Positions 7,389 to 14,169 of a stretch of DNA of 18,189 nucleotides are shown in pieces. Each line of letters opens with the position of its first letter. Positions within the stretch are counted from its first letter, which is position 1. Source of the DNA: Actinomycetota bacterium (GTDB lineage Bacteria > Actinomycetota > Acidimicrobiia > Acidimicrobiales > JAMCPL01); contig JAMCPC010000002.1 in the NCBI GenBank assembly GCA_023379725.1, positions 17,091 through 35,279 of the forward strand. The letters run 5' to 3'. Position numbers and translations under genes: made by a program. The notes below the pieces were generated by a model. It was not told where the DNA came from and searched no databases. It worked only from the letters and a program-made list of their open reading frames with translations.

Positions 7389-8132
7389 TTATCCCTTGTT
7401 GGCTCCATTGGCTCTGACAAAATCATTGACAGCATAGTAAGCATCTATAGATTCCCCGGCATCACCCCAGAATCCCTCCAGTATGTCGTAGGATGCCTTG
7501 CCTGCCTTTACGTAAAAGTTATTGACATCAGTAATCTCCAGCTCTCCCCTAGCTGAGGGTTCAAGACTTCTTACCATTCTAAATACTTCCGGATCGTATA
7601 GATATATCCCGGTCACTGCCAGTTTACTCGGAGGATCACTGGGTTTCTCGACAATGTTTACTATATTTCCGTCTTGGTCGAACTCTGCCACACCAAGACT
7701 TTGAAGGTGATTTACCTCATGCTCCTCCCATAGTAAAAGCTGGGCACCAGAACCTTTAACGATAAAGCGATCTATGCTGTTCTTGATCGACCGCTCCATA
7801 ATGTTGTCAGCGAGCATAACAACCACCAGGTCATCCCCGACAAACCTCTCAGCAAGACCGAGTGCATCAGCAATTCCCGCTGCACGTTCCTGATAAGCAT
7901 AGGCAAGTCTATCTATTCCGTATTCGTGACCATTGCCAAGCAAGCGCAAAAACTCTCCTGCGTGGGTACCACCCGTCACCAGCATGACATCGCTAATACC
8001 TGCCTTTACAAGTGCCTCTACAGCATAGGCAACCATAGGACGATCCCCTATGGGCAGCAAATGCTTATTCGTAATGCGAGTCAGCGGATAGAGTCTGGTA
8101 CCACTTCCACCCGCCAATATAACACCCTTCAT
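7389..8132 (-). CDS. RmlA-like sugar-1-phosphate nucleotidyltransferase, short form
   Basis: Predicted to join a nucleoside triphosphate and a sugar 1-phosphate, most likely glucose 1-phosphate and dTTP, giving an activated sugar for cell-surface glycans. The N-terminal nucleotide-binding signature GGSGTRLYPLT (8-18) is followed by NKHLLPI with Lys23, ADN (108-110) at the metal-binding position, VEKP (161-164), ARGELEITDVN (194-204) and WGDAG (222-226). At 247 residues it lacks the C-terminal extension of the roughly 290-residue RmlA enzymes, as do short archaeal and actinobacterial relatives, so the exact sugar and nucleotide are uncertain. An excellent AAGGAGG lies 6 nt before the ATG. The gene ends in two stops, TAATAA. 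No other sugar-nucleotide gene is nearby, so the pathway cannot be read from context. Confidence 0.87.
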   Translation of the reverse strand: MKGVILAGGSGTRLYPLTRITNKHLLPIGDRPMVAYAVEALVKAGISDVMLVTGGTHAGEFLRLLGNGHEYGIDRLAYAYQERAAGIADALGLAERFVGDDLVVVMLADNIMERSIKNSIDRFIVKGSGAQLLLWEEHEVNHLQSLGVAEFDQDGNIVNIVEKPSDPPSKLAVTGIYLYDPEVFRMVRSLEPSARGELEITDVNNFYVKAGKASYDILEGFWGDAGESIDAYYAVNDFVRANGANKG

Positions 8133-8147
8133 GCATGTCCTCCTTTA

Positions 8148-8209
8148 TCTGCTCTTTGTCTGCTCTTTATCTCACGAATCGTCTGTTCTTTGTCTGCTCA
8201 TCATCTCAC
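8148..8209. repeat. 28-bp direct repeat pair upstream of the nucleotidyltransferase
   Basis: The sequence at 8148-8175 recurs at 8182-8209 with 25 of 28 bases identical and a 6-bp spacer. Each copy contains CTTTGTCTGCTC. On the minus strand the pair would lie in the leader or promoter region of the nucleotidyltransferase gene, ending just before its Shine-Dalgarno site. The rest of the gene-free stretch 8133-8450 holds a smaller repeat, CGCCTTTCCTC twice near 8340-8370, and the start-proximal promoter of the ABC genes; nothing else was recognised in it. Confidence 0.7.
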
Positions 8210-8439
8210 TGACCGGCAAGTATTCCCTACCGGCTCATCACTGGTGGCCAGTCCCGCGCCATCACCCGCGCCCACCGACCAGAGGACTCCCCTAGCGGTG
8301 TCCTCGTCCTTGCCATATGACGCAAATGGGTTGTGCTTCCGCCTTTCCTCCTTACGCCTTTCCTCTCCGGATACCATCACATTCTTTACAGGGCGGACCA
8401 TTAGCACAATATCACACCTGAGTTGTACTTCGGTTACAG

Positions 8440-8445
8440 TATTAG
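8440..8445 (+). promoter_or_regulatory. possible -10 box for the ABC transporter operon
   Basis: TATTAG ends 5 nt before the ATG at 8451, and no Shine-Dalgarno site precedes that ATG. This is the weakest of the leaderless-type starts in the window, because the gap is short and no properly spaced -35 was seen. Confidence 0.25.
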
Positions 8446-8450
8446 TAAAT

Positions 8451-9413
8451 ATGTACCCTATACAATCTACCGCACAATCTCAAAAAATGCTACAGGCACT
8501 ACCGGTTCATGTAAGCGGCTTGGTAAAAAAGTTCCGTAACGGCGTAGTTGCTGTCGACGGACTGAACCTGAGCGTAGAATCTGGACAGATTTTTGGTCTT
8601 CTTGGACTGAATGGTGCAGGCAAGACAACCACCCTAAGAATGCTTCTCGGATTGGTACGTCCCGAAAGAGGGACAATACTTATCTTTGGAAATCCAGTAA
8701 CTCCCGGTGCCCCTGTACTAAAAAGAGTAGGCTCCCTGGTAGATACTCCTGGCTTTATCCCCCATCTTACTGGCCTACAAAATCTAGAGTTATACTGGGA
8801 AGCGGCTGGATACGGTAGAAAATCACCCGCTATTGACGAAGCGGTCGTATTGGCCAATCTGGGGGATGCCATTAATAGAGAGCTTCGCGGTTACTCCTTT
8901 GGCATGCGTCAGCGTCTGGGAATAGCCAGGGCGCTTCTCGGCAACCCACCACTACTTATACTGGATGAGCCGACCACTGGACTTGATCCCAAGCAAGTTC
9001 GTGAAGTGCGGTCACTGATCGGTAAACTTGCTGCCCAAGGTAAGACTATCCTGCTATCGTCTCATCTACTGAACGAGGTAGAGCAGGTATGCTCGCATGC
9101 TGCAGTGATACACCACGGCCGTATCGTTGCAAGTGGGTCATTGGATGATCTAACCCGTCAGAGCAACATGCTCTATCTCGAGGTAAGTGATCCGTTAGCG
9201 GCAACGTCTGTATTGGAAAAAGCAGTAGGGGTCATATCAATACGCGACGAAGGAGGTGGCATAGTAGTAGACTTGGCTCCCTGGATGCAGCGAGAAACCA
9301 TACCCAGAATACTGCTCAAAGCAAATATCGATATGACCGTAATGATGCCAAGGAGAAAGTTGGAGGAGGCATTTTTAGGTATGCTTGAGGAAAATGAGGA
9401 GGGAGAGCAGTAG
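8451..9413 (+). CDS. ABC transporter ATP-binding protein (CcmA/NatA-type exporter)
   Basis: The ATPase subunit of a two-gene ABC-2 type exporter. It contains Walker A GLNGAGKT (52-59), the signature YSFGMRQRLGIARALL (138-153), Walker B LLILDEP (158-164), a D-loop TTGLDP and the H-loop His195 in LLSSHLLNEV. The 320-residue length fits the family, including a C-terminal regulatory-like extension after about 225. The open frame continues upstream to 7926 but that part is low-complexity and family similarity begins only after residue 15, so the ATG at 8451 is chosen; ATG 8487 is an alternative. The stop overlaps the permease start by one base. The substrate is unknown; relatives export drugs, lipids or peptides. 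Confidence 0.92.
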   Translation: MYPIQSTAQSQKMLQALPVHVSGLVKKFRNGVVAVDGLNLSVESGQIFGLLGLNGAGKTTTLRMLLGLVRPERGTILIFGNPVTPGAPVLKRVGSLVDTPGFIPHLTGLQNLELYWEAAGYGRKSPAIDEAVVLANLGDAINRELRGYSFGMRQRLGIARALLGNPPLLILDEPTTGLDPKQVREVRSLIGKLAAQGKTILLSSHLLNEVEQVCSHAAVIHHGRIVASGSLDDLTRQSNMLYLEVSDPLAATSVLEKAVGVISIRDEGGGIVVDLAPWMQRETIPRILLKANIDMTVMMPRRKLEEAFLGMLEENEEGEQ

Positions 9414-10327
9414 TGAGCATGCTGCCCTCGCCATCCCCTCCATTCAGGCAATCGTCTGGTTCATCAAGATGGGTACCGCACCCTTCTGAAAGAAAATTCT
9501 TGTCCGAAATGATGAGCCTGCTCCATACGGAACTGGCCAAGCAACTACCTAGACCTCGGACCTGGCTAACCCTGGCGTTCATGGCATTTATTCCTATCCT
9601 GATAACTGTAGCTTTTGCTCTGGGTGGAACCGCCCATGCCGCTCAGTCTTCTATCGCCAACGATTTCCTGTTGGTCGCCACTAAATCCGGTCTGGATATG
9701 CCACTGGCTTCATTGGACGCAACGGCTCCCTTTTTGCTGGTCGTAGCAGCGTCACTCTTTGCAGGCGAAGCCATAACCGCGGAGACTTCCTGGGGAACAC
9801 TTCGCTCCCTACTGTCAAAGCCGGTCTCCAGAAGTCGATTGCTTGCCAGCAAAGCCATTATTGGTGCCGGACTAATCGTGGTTGCATGTCTGGTTGTATC
9901 TGTTTTTGGTCTGGTAGCCGGAGTCATAGCGTTTGGCTGGCATCCTATAGTAACGCCGGATGCTGTTACGTTCAGCCAGGGGGCTACCCTGATAAAGATA
10001 CTTATAGCTACGCTGTATACCATGGTATCCCTGGCCTCCCTGGCCTCATTTTCATTGTTTGTCTCTACGGTAACTGACTCGACCATAGGTGCTGTTGCCT
10101 CTGGTATAGGACTTGCTATAGTGTCAGAGATTCTCGATGGAATCCCCGCCCTGGGACATCTCAGAACGGCTCTACCCACCCACTACATGCTTGCATGGGG
10201 AGAGCTATTTATACAACCACCCAACTGGACCCCAATGTTGATCGGAATAGCTGTACAGCTACCCTACACAATAATCTTCTGTGTATTGGCGTGGTGGTGG
10301 TTTACACGAAAAGATATATTAAGCTGA
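9413..10327 (+). CDS. ABC-2 type transporter permease
   Basis: The membrane partner of the preceding ATPase. About six hydrophobic segments are visible, near residues 50-72, 100-121, 144-176, 192-220, 222-240 and 275-298, the usual count for a 304-residue ABC-2 permease. The motif WGTLRSLLSKPVSRSRLLASK (about 123-143) before the third helix is typical of NatB-like permeases. The GTG start shares its first base with the TAG of the ATPase gene and is preceded by GAGGAGGGAG, so translation is probably coupled. The first 35 residues are Pro/Ser-rich and the family match starts near MMSLLHTELAKQL, so an internal ATG near 9510 remains possible. A short charged tail follows the last helix. Confidence 0.88.
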   Translation: MSMLPSPSPPFRQSSGSSRWVPHPSERKFLSEMMSLLHTELAKQLPRPRTWLTLAFMAFIPILITVAFALGGTAHAAQSSIANDFLLVATKSGLDMPLASLDATAPFLLVVAASLFAGEAITAETSWGTLRSLLSKPVSRSRLLASKAIIGAGLIVVACLVVSVFGLVAGVIAFGWHPIVTPDAVTFSQGATLIKILIATLYTMVSLASLASFSLFVSTVTDSTIGAVASGIGLAIVSEILDGIPALGHLRTALPTHYMLAWGELFIQPPNWTPMLIGIAVQLPYTIIFCVLAWWWFTRKDILS

Positions 10328-10337
10328 ATGCATGCTT

Positions 10338-10465
10338 CTCGACCCTACCCTACCCTACCCTACCCTACCCTCCCTTCTCGACTCTCCTTTCTCGACTCTC
10401 CTTTTTCAACCCTCCCTACTCTCGCCTCTCGACCCTACTCTCGCCTCTCGACCCTCCCCTACCCA
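10338..10465. repeat. pyrimidine-rich block of three tandem repeat families
   Basis: This block fills most of the gap between the ABC permease and cofD. It contains six CCC runs at 5-bp spacing (CCCTA units, 10343-10370) plus a seventh at 10372-10374; CTCGACTCTCCTTT twice in perfect tandem (10377-10390, 10391-10404); and TACTCTCGCCTCTCGACCC twice in perfect tandem (10417-10435, 10436-10454). The plus strand is almost only C and T with a few A and G. The complementary strand has the G-run pattern required for a G-quadruplex. The motif CTCGAC(C/T)CT is shared by all three families, suggesting growth from one seed sequence. Confidence 0.85.
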
Positions 10466-10488
10466 ATAAAATATCGCCTGCTGATTAA

Positions 10489-11529
10489 ATGAGACCTGAG
10501 AACTTGACGAAATTGAAGATTACGGTGCTGGCTGGAGGGGTAGGTGGAGCCAAAATGATACAAGGCATAGTCAATACAATTGAACCTTCAAGGGTAACTA
10601 CCATAGTCAACACAGGTGATGACACGATTCTCCACGGACTCTGCATCAGCCCCGACCTGGATACCGTCACCTACACCCTGGCCGGTATGATCGACCGGGA
10701 AAAGGGATGGGGATTGGCTGACGAATCTTGGACAGTCATGCATACCCTGGAAGAGCTCAAGGGAGAAACATGGTTTCGTCTGGGAGACAAAGATATTGCC
10801 TTACATATGTTCAGAACAAACATGCTTAGCAAGGGAGCTACTCTTTCCGAAGTTGCGTCTACCCTGTGTGCTCATTTTGGTATAACGACACACGTACTTC
10901 CAATGTCAAATGACCCAATAAAAACTGTATTAACACTGGCAGAAACTGGAGAAGAAATAGGCTTTCAAGAATATTTTGTACATCTCTCTCATGCAGTTCC
11001 GGTGAGCAGGATACGCTATGCTGGCATAGAGGATGCTACTGCTGCACCAGGTGTCATAAAAGCTATTACCTCTGCAGACGTAATAATAATATCTCCCTCC
11101 AATCCATTTCTATCCATCTTGCCTATCCTCTCTATACCAGATATATCTATATTACTCCCTCCACCCGTCTATCAAGCCATGGCCCCAGACCAGCACCATA
11201 AAAGTTGTAATCCTGCAGACAAGCAGCATATAAATCCGGAAATTAGAGCAAAAACGGTAGCCGTATCTCCCATTATTGCCGGTAAGGCATTAAAAGGTCC
11301 TGCCGATAGACTCCTTAATGAAATGGGCATAAAACCTACCGCAGCCGGTGTTGCAAGCATATACAGAGATATAGCTTCTGTGTTCATAATAGATGATGAG
11401 GATGTCGCACTTAAAGAAGAGATCGAAGACATGGGGATGAAGTGTCTGGCGACAAACACAATAATGCATGATGTCGAATCATCCCGCAACCTTGCAATTG
11501 AGGCAATTAAAGCTGCTATCCAGGCATAA
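10489..11529 (+). CDS. cofD: 2-phospho-L-lactate transferase (F420 biosynthesis)
   Basis: The enzyme (called FbiA in mycobacteria) transfers the phospholactate or phosphoenolpyruvate moiety from its guanosine diphosphate carrier to the deazaflavin Fo, giving F420-0 or its dehydro form. The signature GGVGGAK (16-22), NTGDD (41-45), GLADESWTVM (75-84), WFRLGDKDIALH (95-106), SPSNPFLSILPIL (202-214) and VAVSPIIAG (257-265) are all present. The stretch 220-255 (around PPPVYQAMAPDQHH) is longer than expected between those last two blocks and looks like a lineage insertion. No Shine-Dalgarno site precedes ATG 10489; TTG at 10504 is an alternative. cofE follows after 13 bp, so the two form an operon, downstream of a tandem-repeat block. 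Confidence 0.94.
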   Translation: MRPENLTKLKITVLAGGVGGAKMIQGIVNTIEPSRVTTIVNTGDDTILHGLCISPDLDTVTYTLAGMIDREKGWGLADESWTVMHTLEELKGETWFRLGDKDIALHMFRTNMLSKGATLSEVASTLCAHFGITTHVLPMSNDPIKTVLTLAETGEEIGFQEYFVHLSHAVPVSRIRYAGIEDATAAPGVIKAITSADVIIISPSNPFLSILPILSIPDISILLPPPVYQAMAPDQHHKSCNPADKQHINPEIRAKTVAVSPIIAGKALKGPADRLLNEMGIKPTAAGVASIYRDIASVFIIDDEDVALKEEIEDMGMKCLATNTIMHDVESSRNLAIEAIKAAIQA

Positions 11530-11542
11530 TCAGGTAAGCGAA

Positions 11543-12307
11543 ATGGCTGAAATGAGATATAAGATGAACAACCAATCAGAACCAACCTCAAGTAGCACTA
11601 CGACTGGCACAGCTGGTCTATCCATACTACCGGTCACTGGCGTGGGAGAGGTAACCCCCGGTTGCGACCTGGCTGGCTTGATAGTAGAACATTGCAAACT
11701 GGATGACTATGACGTGCTGGTGGTAACCCAGAAAGTTGTGTCAAAGGCTGAAGGTCGAGTTGTGCAGATAGACGCTACAGATCCCGATGCCAAGCGCAAG
11801 CTGGTAGAATCTGAAGCCCGTAGGATACTCCGCAGAAGGGGCGATCTACTCATCACAGAGACACATCACGGGTTTGTGTGTGCCAGCTCAGGCGTAGACC
11901 TCTCAAACGTGGAGGAAGGCTATGCAGTACTGTTACCTGTAGATCCGGACAGATCAGCGCGCCGTATCCGAGATCGTATCAACGCCATCAATGGTAGACG
12001 AATAGGTGTGATTATATCTGATACATTTGGAAGACCATGGAGGACCGGGCTTACTGATGTAGCTATAGGTTGCGCAGGAGTAGCTGCAATCGTCGATTTG
12101 AAGGGAACCGCAGATGCAAATGGACGTATCTTGAACGCCACAGAGGTATGCGTAGCAGATGAACTGGCCTCGGCAGCCGAACTTGTCATGGGAAAGTCTT
12201 CTGCTATACCTGCAGCTATCGTACGTGGTCTCCCGCATACAGTATTCAGAGACTCCTCCATCAAGGAGGAGGTAATCAGGCATCCCTCTCTAGACCTGTT
12301 CCGCTAA
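11543..12307 (+). CDS. cofE: coenzyme F420-0:L-glutamate ligase
   Basis: Adds L-glutamate residues to F420-0 with GTP. Conserved blocks are LPVTGVGEVTPGCDL, VVTQKVVSKAEGR, ESEARRIL, HHGFVCASSGVDLSNVEEG, ISDTFGRPWRTGLTDVAIG and a C-terminal ADELASAAELVMGK. The frame opens at 11468 inside cofD, but the family match begins well after 11543. The ATG there has AGGTAAG upstream and follows the cofD stop by 13 bp, giving 254 residues; ATGs at 11552 and 11564 are alternatives. The length is that of stand-alone archaeal CofE. The nitroreductase-like C-terminal domain of mycobacterial FbiB is absent, and no gene for it is in the window. Confidence 0.94.
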   Translation: MAEMRYKMNNQSEPTSSSTTTGTAGLSILPVTGVGEVTPGCDLAGLIVEHCKLDDYDVLVVTQKVVSKAEGRVVQIDATDPDAKRKLVESEARRILRRRGDLLITETHHGFVCASSGVDLSNVEEGYAVLLPVDPDRSARRIRDRINAINGRRIGVIISDTFGRPWRTGLTDVAIGCAGVAAIVDLKGTADANGRILNATEVCVADELASAAELVMGKSSAIPAAIVRGLPHTVFRDSSIKEEVIRHPSLDLFR

Positions 12308-12459
12308 ACCTCATTTGGATACGAAATAGAGTCAGCCAAGATGTAACTCCACCTGTTATGATTAATGCTACCGACAAACCATAAATCTGTCAATGGCTCG
12401 TCGTATGTATACATTATGATGCCGGTAGGACTAATGATTGGATAGAGAACCACGAAAGC

Positions 12460-13062
12460 TTAGCTGTGTCCGATACCGGAAGTAATGGTCACATTCCACA
12501 TCGATACTACGGGGTTGCCATGCTCAAAACCAAACACAGAGACAGCAGCGGGCTGTAGAGCGAATAGACTGCCCCCGGACACCTGTAGACCCAGCCAACG
12601 TGCAACAAGTACACGTAAAAAATGACCATGTGAAAATAGCAGTACGTTACCATGCTTACTATGTACCAGCTCAAGTACTTTATCTGCCCTCCTACCCACG
12701 CTAGCAACTCCCTCTCCTCCAGGCGCTCCATCCACCCATAGATCCCAGCCTGGTCTACTTTGATGAATTTGGCTCAAAGTCATCCCCTCGTAATCACCAT
12801 AATCCCATTCCATAAGATCATCGACCAACTCAGGCACATCAAAACCAGCCAACTTACAGGTGTCGGCAGCTCTTATAAGCGGACTCGATGCCACCCAGGA
12901 AAATTCAACTCCAGCAAGATATGCTCTAAGACTGGCCGCTTGGCCTTCTCCTACCGTAGTAAGCGGCACATCAGTCCTACCCGTATGCCGTCCAGTCAAG
13001 CTCCATTCCGTTTCACCGTGACGCACTACATACACACTTGACAGTACAGTCTCAGATGCCAT
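12460..13062 (-). CDS. histidine phosphatase family protein (phosphoglycerate mutase-like)
   Basis: A cytoplasmic phosphoester hydrolase or mutase that works through a phosphohistidine. RHGET (14-18) carries the nucleophile His15; SPLIRAADT (60-68) supplies Arg64; EWDYGDYEG (85-93) holds the acidic residue; and FSHGHFLR (143-150) has the second His145. The 200-residue length fits broad-specificity phosphatases (PhoE/GpmB/CobC-like) rather than the longer cofactor-dependent mutases, so the substrate cannot be named. The start has only a weak AGG upstream. An inverted repeat lies 19-32 bp before the start. It may be co-transcribed with the peroxiredoxin gene 173 bp upstream, and it converges with cofE across 152 bp in which I see no clear terminator. 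Confidence 0.85.
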   Translation of the reverse strand: MASETVLSSVYVVRHGETEWSLTGRHTGRTDVPLTTVGEGQAASLRAYLAGVEFSWVASSPLIRAADTCKLAGFDVPELVDDLMEWDYGDYEGMTLSQIHQSRPGWDLWVDGAPGGEGVASVGRRADKVLELVHSKHGNVLLFSHGHFLRVLVARWLGLQVSGGSLFALQPAAVSVFGFEHGNPVVSMWNVTITSGIGHS

Positions 13063-13080
13063 TGCCTACCGCAAAATCCA

Positions 13081-13094
13081 CAGATAAGTATCTG
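13081..13094. promoter_or_regulatory. inverted repeat upstream of the histidine phosphatase gene
   Basis: CAGATA and TATCTG are perfect inverted arms separated by 2 bp, starting 19 bp before the phosphatase start codon. Its position suits an operator or a -10 region; no protein is assigned. Confidence 0.35.
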
Positions 13095-13165
13095 ATATTA
13101 CCCTCCGCTACGCTTACCATTACAACCTCATCAAGATTCACCATACCCACACCATGAAAGTCCCA

Positions 13166-13233
13166 ACTTCAGCTACAGGAAGGAGATCAAACGCATGTAC
13201 AAGAAGGCTGACATGCGATACAGAAGCTGAAGT
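13166..13233 (-). other. long two-tier inverted repeat between peroxiredoxin and phosphatase genes
   Basis: ACTTCAGCT (13166-13174) pairs with AGCTGAAGT (13225-13233), and inside it CGCATGT (13192-13198) pairs with ACATGCG (13211-13217) around a 12-nt loop. The internal loop is asymmetric (17 and 7 nt). With one bulge the outer stem extends by CCA/TGG. It begins 2 nt after the peroxiredoxin stop codon. No T-run follows, so a classical intrinsic terminator is doubtful; an mRNA 3'-end stabiliser, processing site, attenuator for the downstream gene, or small RNA are alternatives. Confidence 0.55.
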
Positions 13234-13235
13234 GG

Positions 13236-13718
13236 CTACACATGCTCCAATACTGATTCTGCAGAACTTACCTTCAACCCAGGTCCCTGCTCCACAAAGA
13301 GAGCCTGTAGGACACCATTCTCTATGACTGCAGCATATCTCTGGGAGCGCAAACCCATTCCAAAACTGCTTCCATCCATATCAAGGCCCACAGCCTTGGC
13401 AAAATCCCCATTGCCGTCAGCCAACATGACCAGCCTACTATCTACCCCGCTGGCCTTACTCCAGGCATCCATAACATATGCATCGTTAACAGCTATACAG
13501 GCAATGGTATTCACCCCCTTCTCCTTCAATTCGTCTGCCCTGTAAATAAACCCGGGAAGATGAAGATCGGAACAGGTAGGCGTAAATGCCCCCGGAACAG
13601 CAAACAACACTACCTTGCCGGTACCCAATACCTCAAGCGTACTTACTTTTTGTGGCCCGTTTGGCCCCATAGTCATGACTTCCACATCAGGGATCCGTTC
13701 ACCTATAGAAATTGCCAT
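13236..13718 (-). CDS. atypical 2-Cys peroxiredoxin, Prx5/type II family
   Basis: Reduces hydrogen peroxide and alkyl hydroperoxides in the cytoplasm using thiol donors such as thioredoxin or glutaredoxin. PGAFTPTCS (42-50) contains the peroxidatic Cys49, and Cys74 in IACIAVND is exactly 25 residues later, the spacing known for the resolving Cys of type II peroxiredoxins. GLRSQRYAAV (122-131) includes the conserved active-site Arg. The 160-residue length is typical of single-domain members without a glutaredoxin fusion. AAGGAG lies 6 nt or so before the ATG. It is divergent from the HTH regulator at 14170, across 451 bp, and a long hairpin follows its stop codon. Confidence 0.93.
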   Translation of the reverse strand: MAISIGERIPDVEVMTMGPNGPQKVSTLEVLGTGKVVLFAVPGAFTPTCSDLHLPGFIYRADELKEKGVNTIACIAVNDAYVMDAWSKASGVDSRLVMLADGNGDFAKAVGLDMDGSSFGMGLRSQRYAAVIENGVLQALFVEQGPGLKVSSAESVLEHV

Positions 13719-13736
13719 TCTATCTCCTTTTCATCT

Positions 13737-13765
13737 TATATCTTAAGTAGAATATATCTGCTCAA
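13737..13765 (-). promoter_or_regulatory. possible promoter of the peroxiredoxin gene
   Basis: On the minus strand TTGAGC (13765-13760) and GATATA (13742-13737) are separated by 17 bp and lie about 20-45 bp before the start codon. The match to the sigma-70 consensus is moderate. Confidence 0.35.
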
Positions 13766-13894
13766 GTTGTAGCCGGTGCCCAATATATCCATACCAGGGG
13801 ATTCATCTAATCGAAGGCTGAACGAGCCACACATAAGCAAAGCTTAGTCATGTCTGCCGCCATCAATACGACTGAATCACGCTGCATACAAATA

Positions 13895-13924
13895 TAAAAA
13901 GTACCAACGACCAACTAAAAAGTA
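13895..13924. repeat. TAAAAAGTA direct repeats spaced by two helical turns
   Basis: TAAAAAGTA occurs at 13895-13903 and 13916-13924, a period of 21 bp, with CCAAC repeated twice between them. They lie in the gene-free interval 13719-14169 between the peroxiredoxin gene and the HTH regulator gene. The phased spacing is what a protein binding one face of DNA would need. Confidence 0.45.
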
Positions 13925-14027
13925 GTTTAGCAGAACAAGAATGATATCAGGCCATGTACGTAATTTCTTGGCGAACATCCAACAAAAATTAAATAGATGC
14001 AAGCTCATTCGCAAACCCTGTATTAGT

Positions 14028-14041
14028 CGATTGATCAATCG
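14028..14041. promoter_or_regulatory. 14-bp perfect palindrome upstream of the HTH regulator
   Basis: CGATTGATCAATCG is self-complementary and sits about 130 bp before the regulator's start. It is followed by CGGTTG-type repeats (14040-14057) and bracketed by ATTAG on both sides (14022 and 14060). A dimeric regulator, perhaps the neighbouring one acting on itself, could bind here. The remainder of 13719-14169 shows no credible gene. Confidence 0.45.
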
Positions 14042-14155
14042 GTTGGTTGGCCGGTTGATTATTAGCCAGAGCACTCTGAATTGCAGATCCCAGTCCTTAT
14101 ACATACCTGCACCTACAAGCAGAGAGATTGAACACGATAGTGAAAAAATACAGGA

Positions 14156-14161
14156 TATAAT
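14156..14161 (+). promoter_or_regulatory. -10 box TATAAT for the HTH regulator (leaderless start)
   Basis: A perfect TATAAT is followed by 8 nt (AGATAAAT) and then the GTG start at 14170. Transcription would start within a base or two of the GTG. No Shine-Dalgarno site is present. TTGAAC at 14128-14133 resembles a -35, but its 22-bp spacing is too long. Confidence 0.5.
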
Positions 14162-14169
14162 AGATAAAT

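Noticed and set aside
7926..8450. N-terminal extension of the ABC ATPase open frame (175 codons)
   Set aside because: It overlaps the nucleotidyltransferase gene on the other strand, is low-complexity Ser/Cys/Arg-rich, and all family motifs begin after the ATG at 8451.
9643..10179. 178-codon minus-strand open frame
   Set aside because: It lies wholly antisense to the ABC permease, whose six hydrophobic segments and coupled start are convincing.
10343..10374. CCCTA array as a eukaryotic telomere, contamination or CRISPR
   Set aside because: It is only 32 bp long, interstitial between clear bacterial genes, and has no repeat-spacer pattern; slippage of a bacterial spacer explains it.
10195..10488. 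97-codon plus-strand open frame
   Set aside because: It is a shadow of the permease and then a translation of the CCCTA and CTCGAC tandem repeats, with no ribosome site.
12308..12459. Terminator or small gene between cofE and the histidine phosphatase
   Set aside because: Only a 5-bp inverted match (CTACC/GGTAG) is present, without a T-run, and no open frame with a start signal was found.
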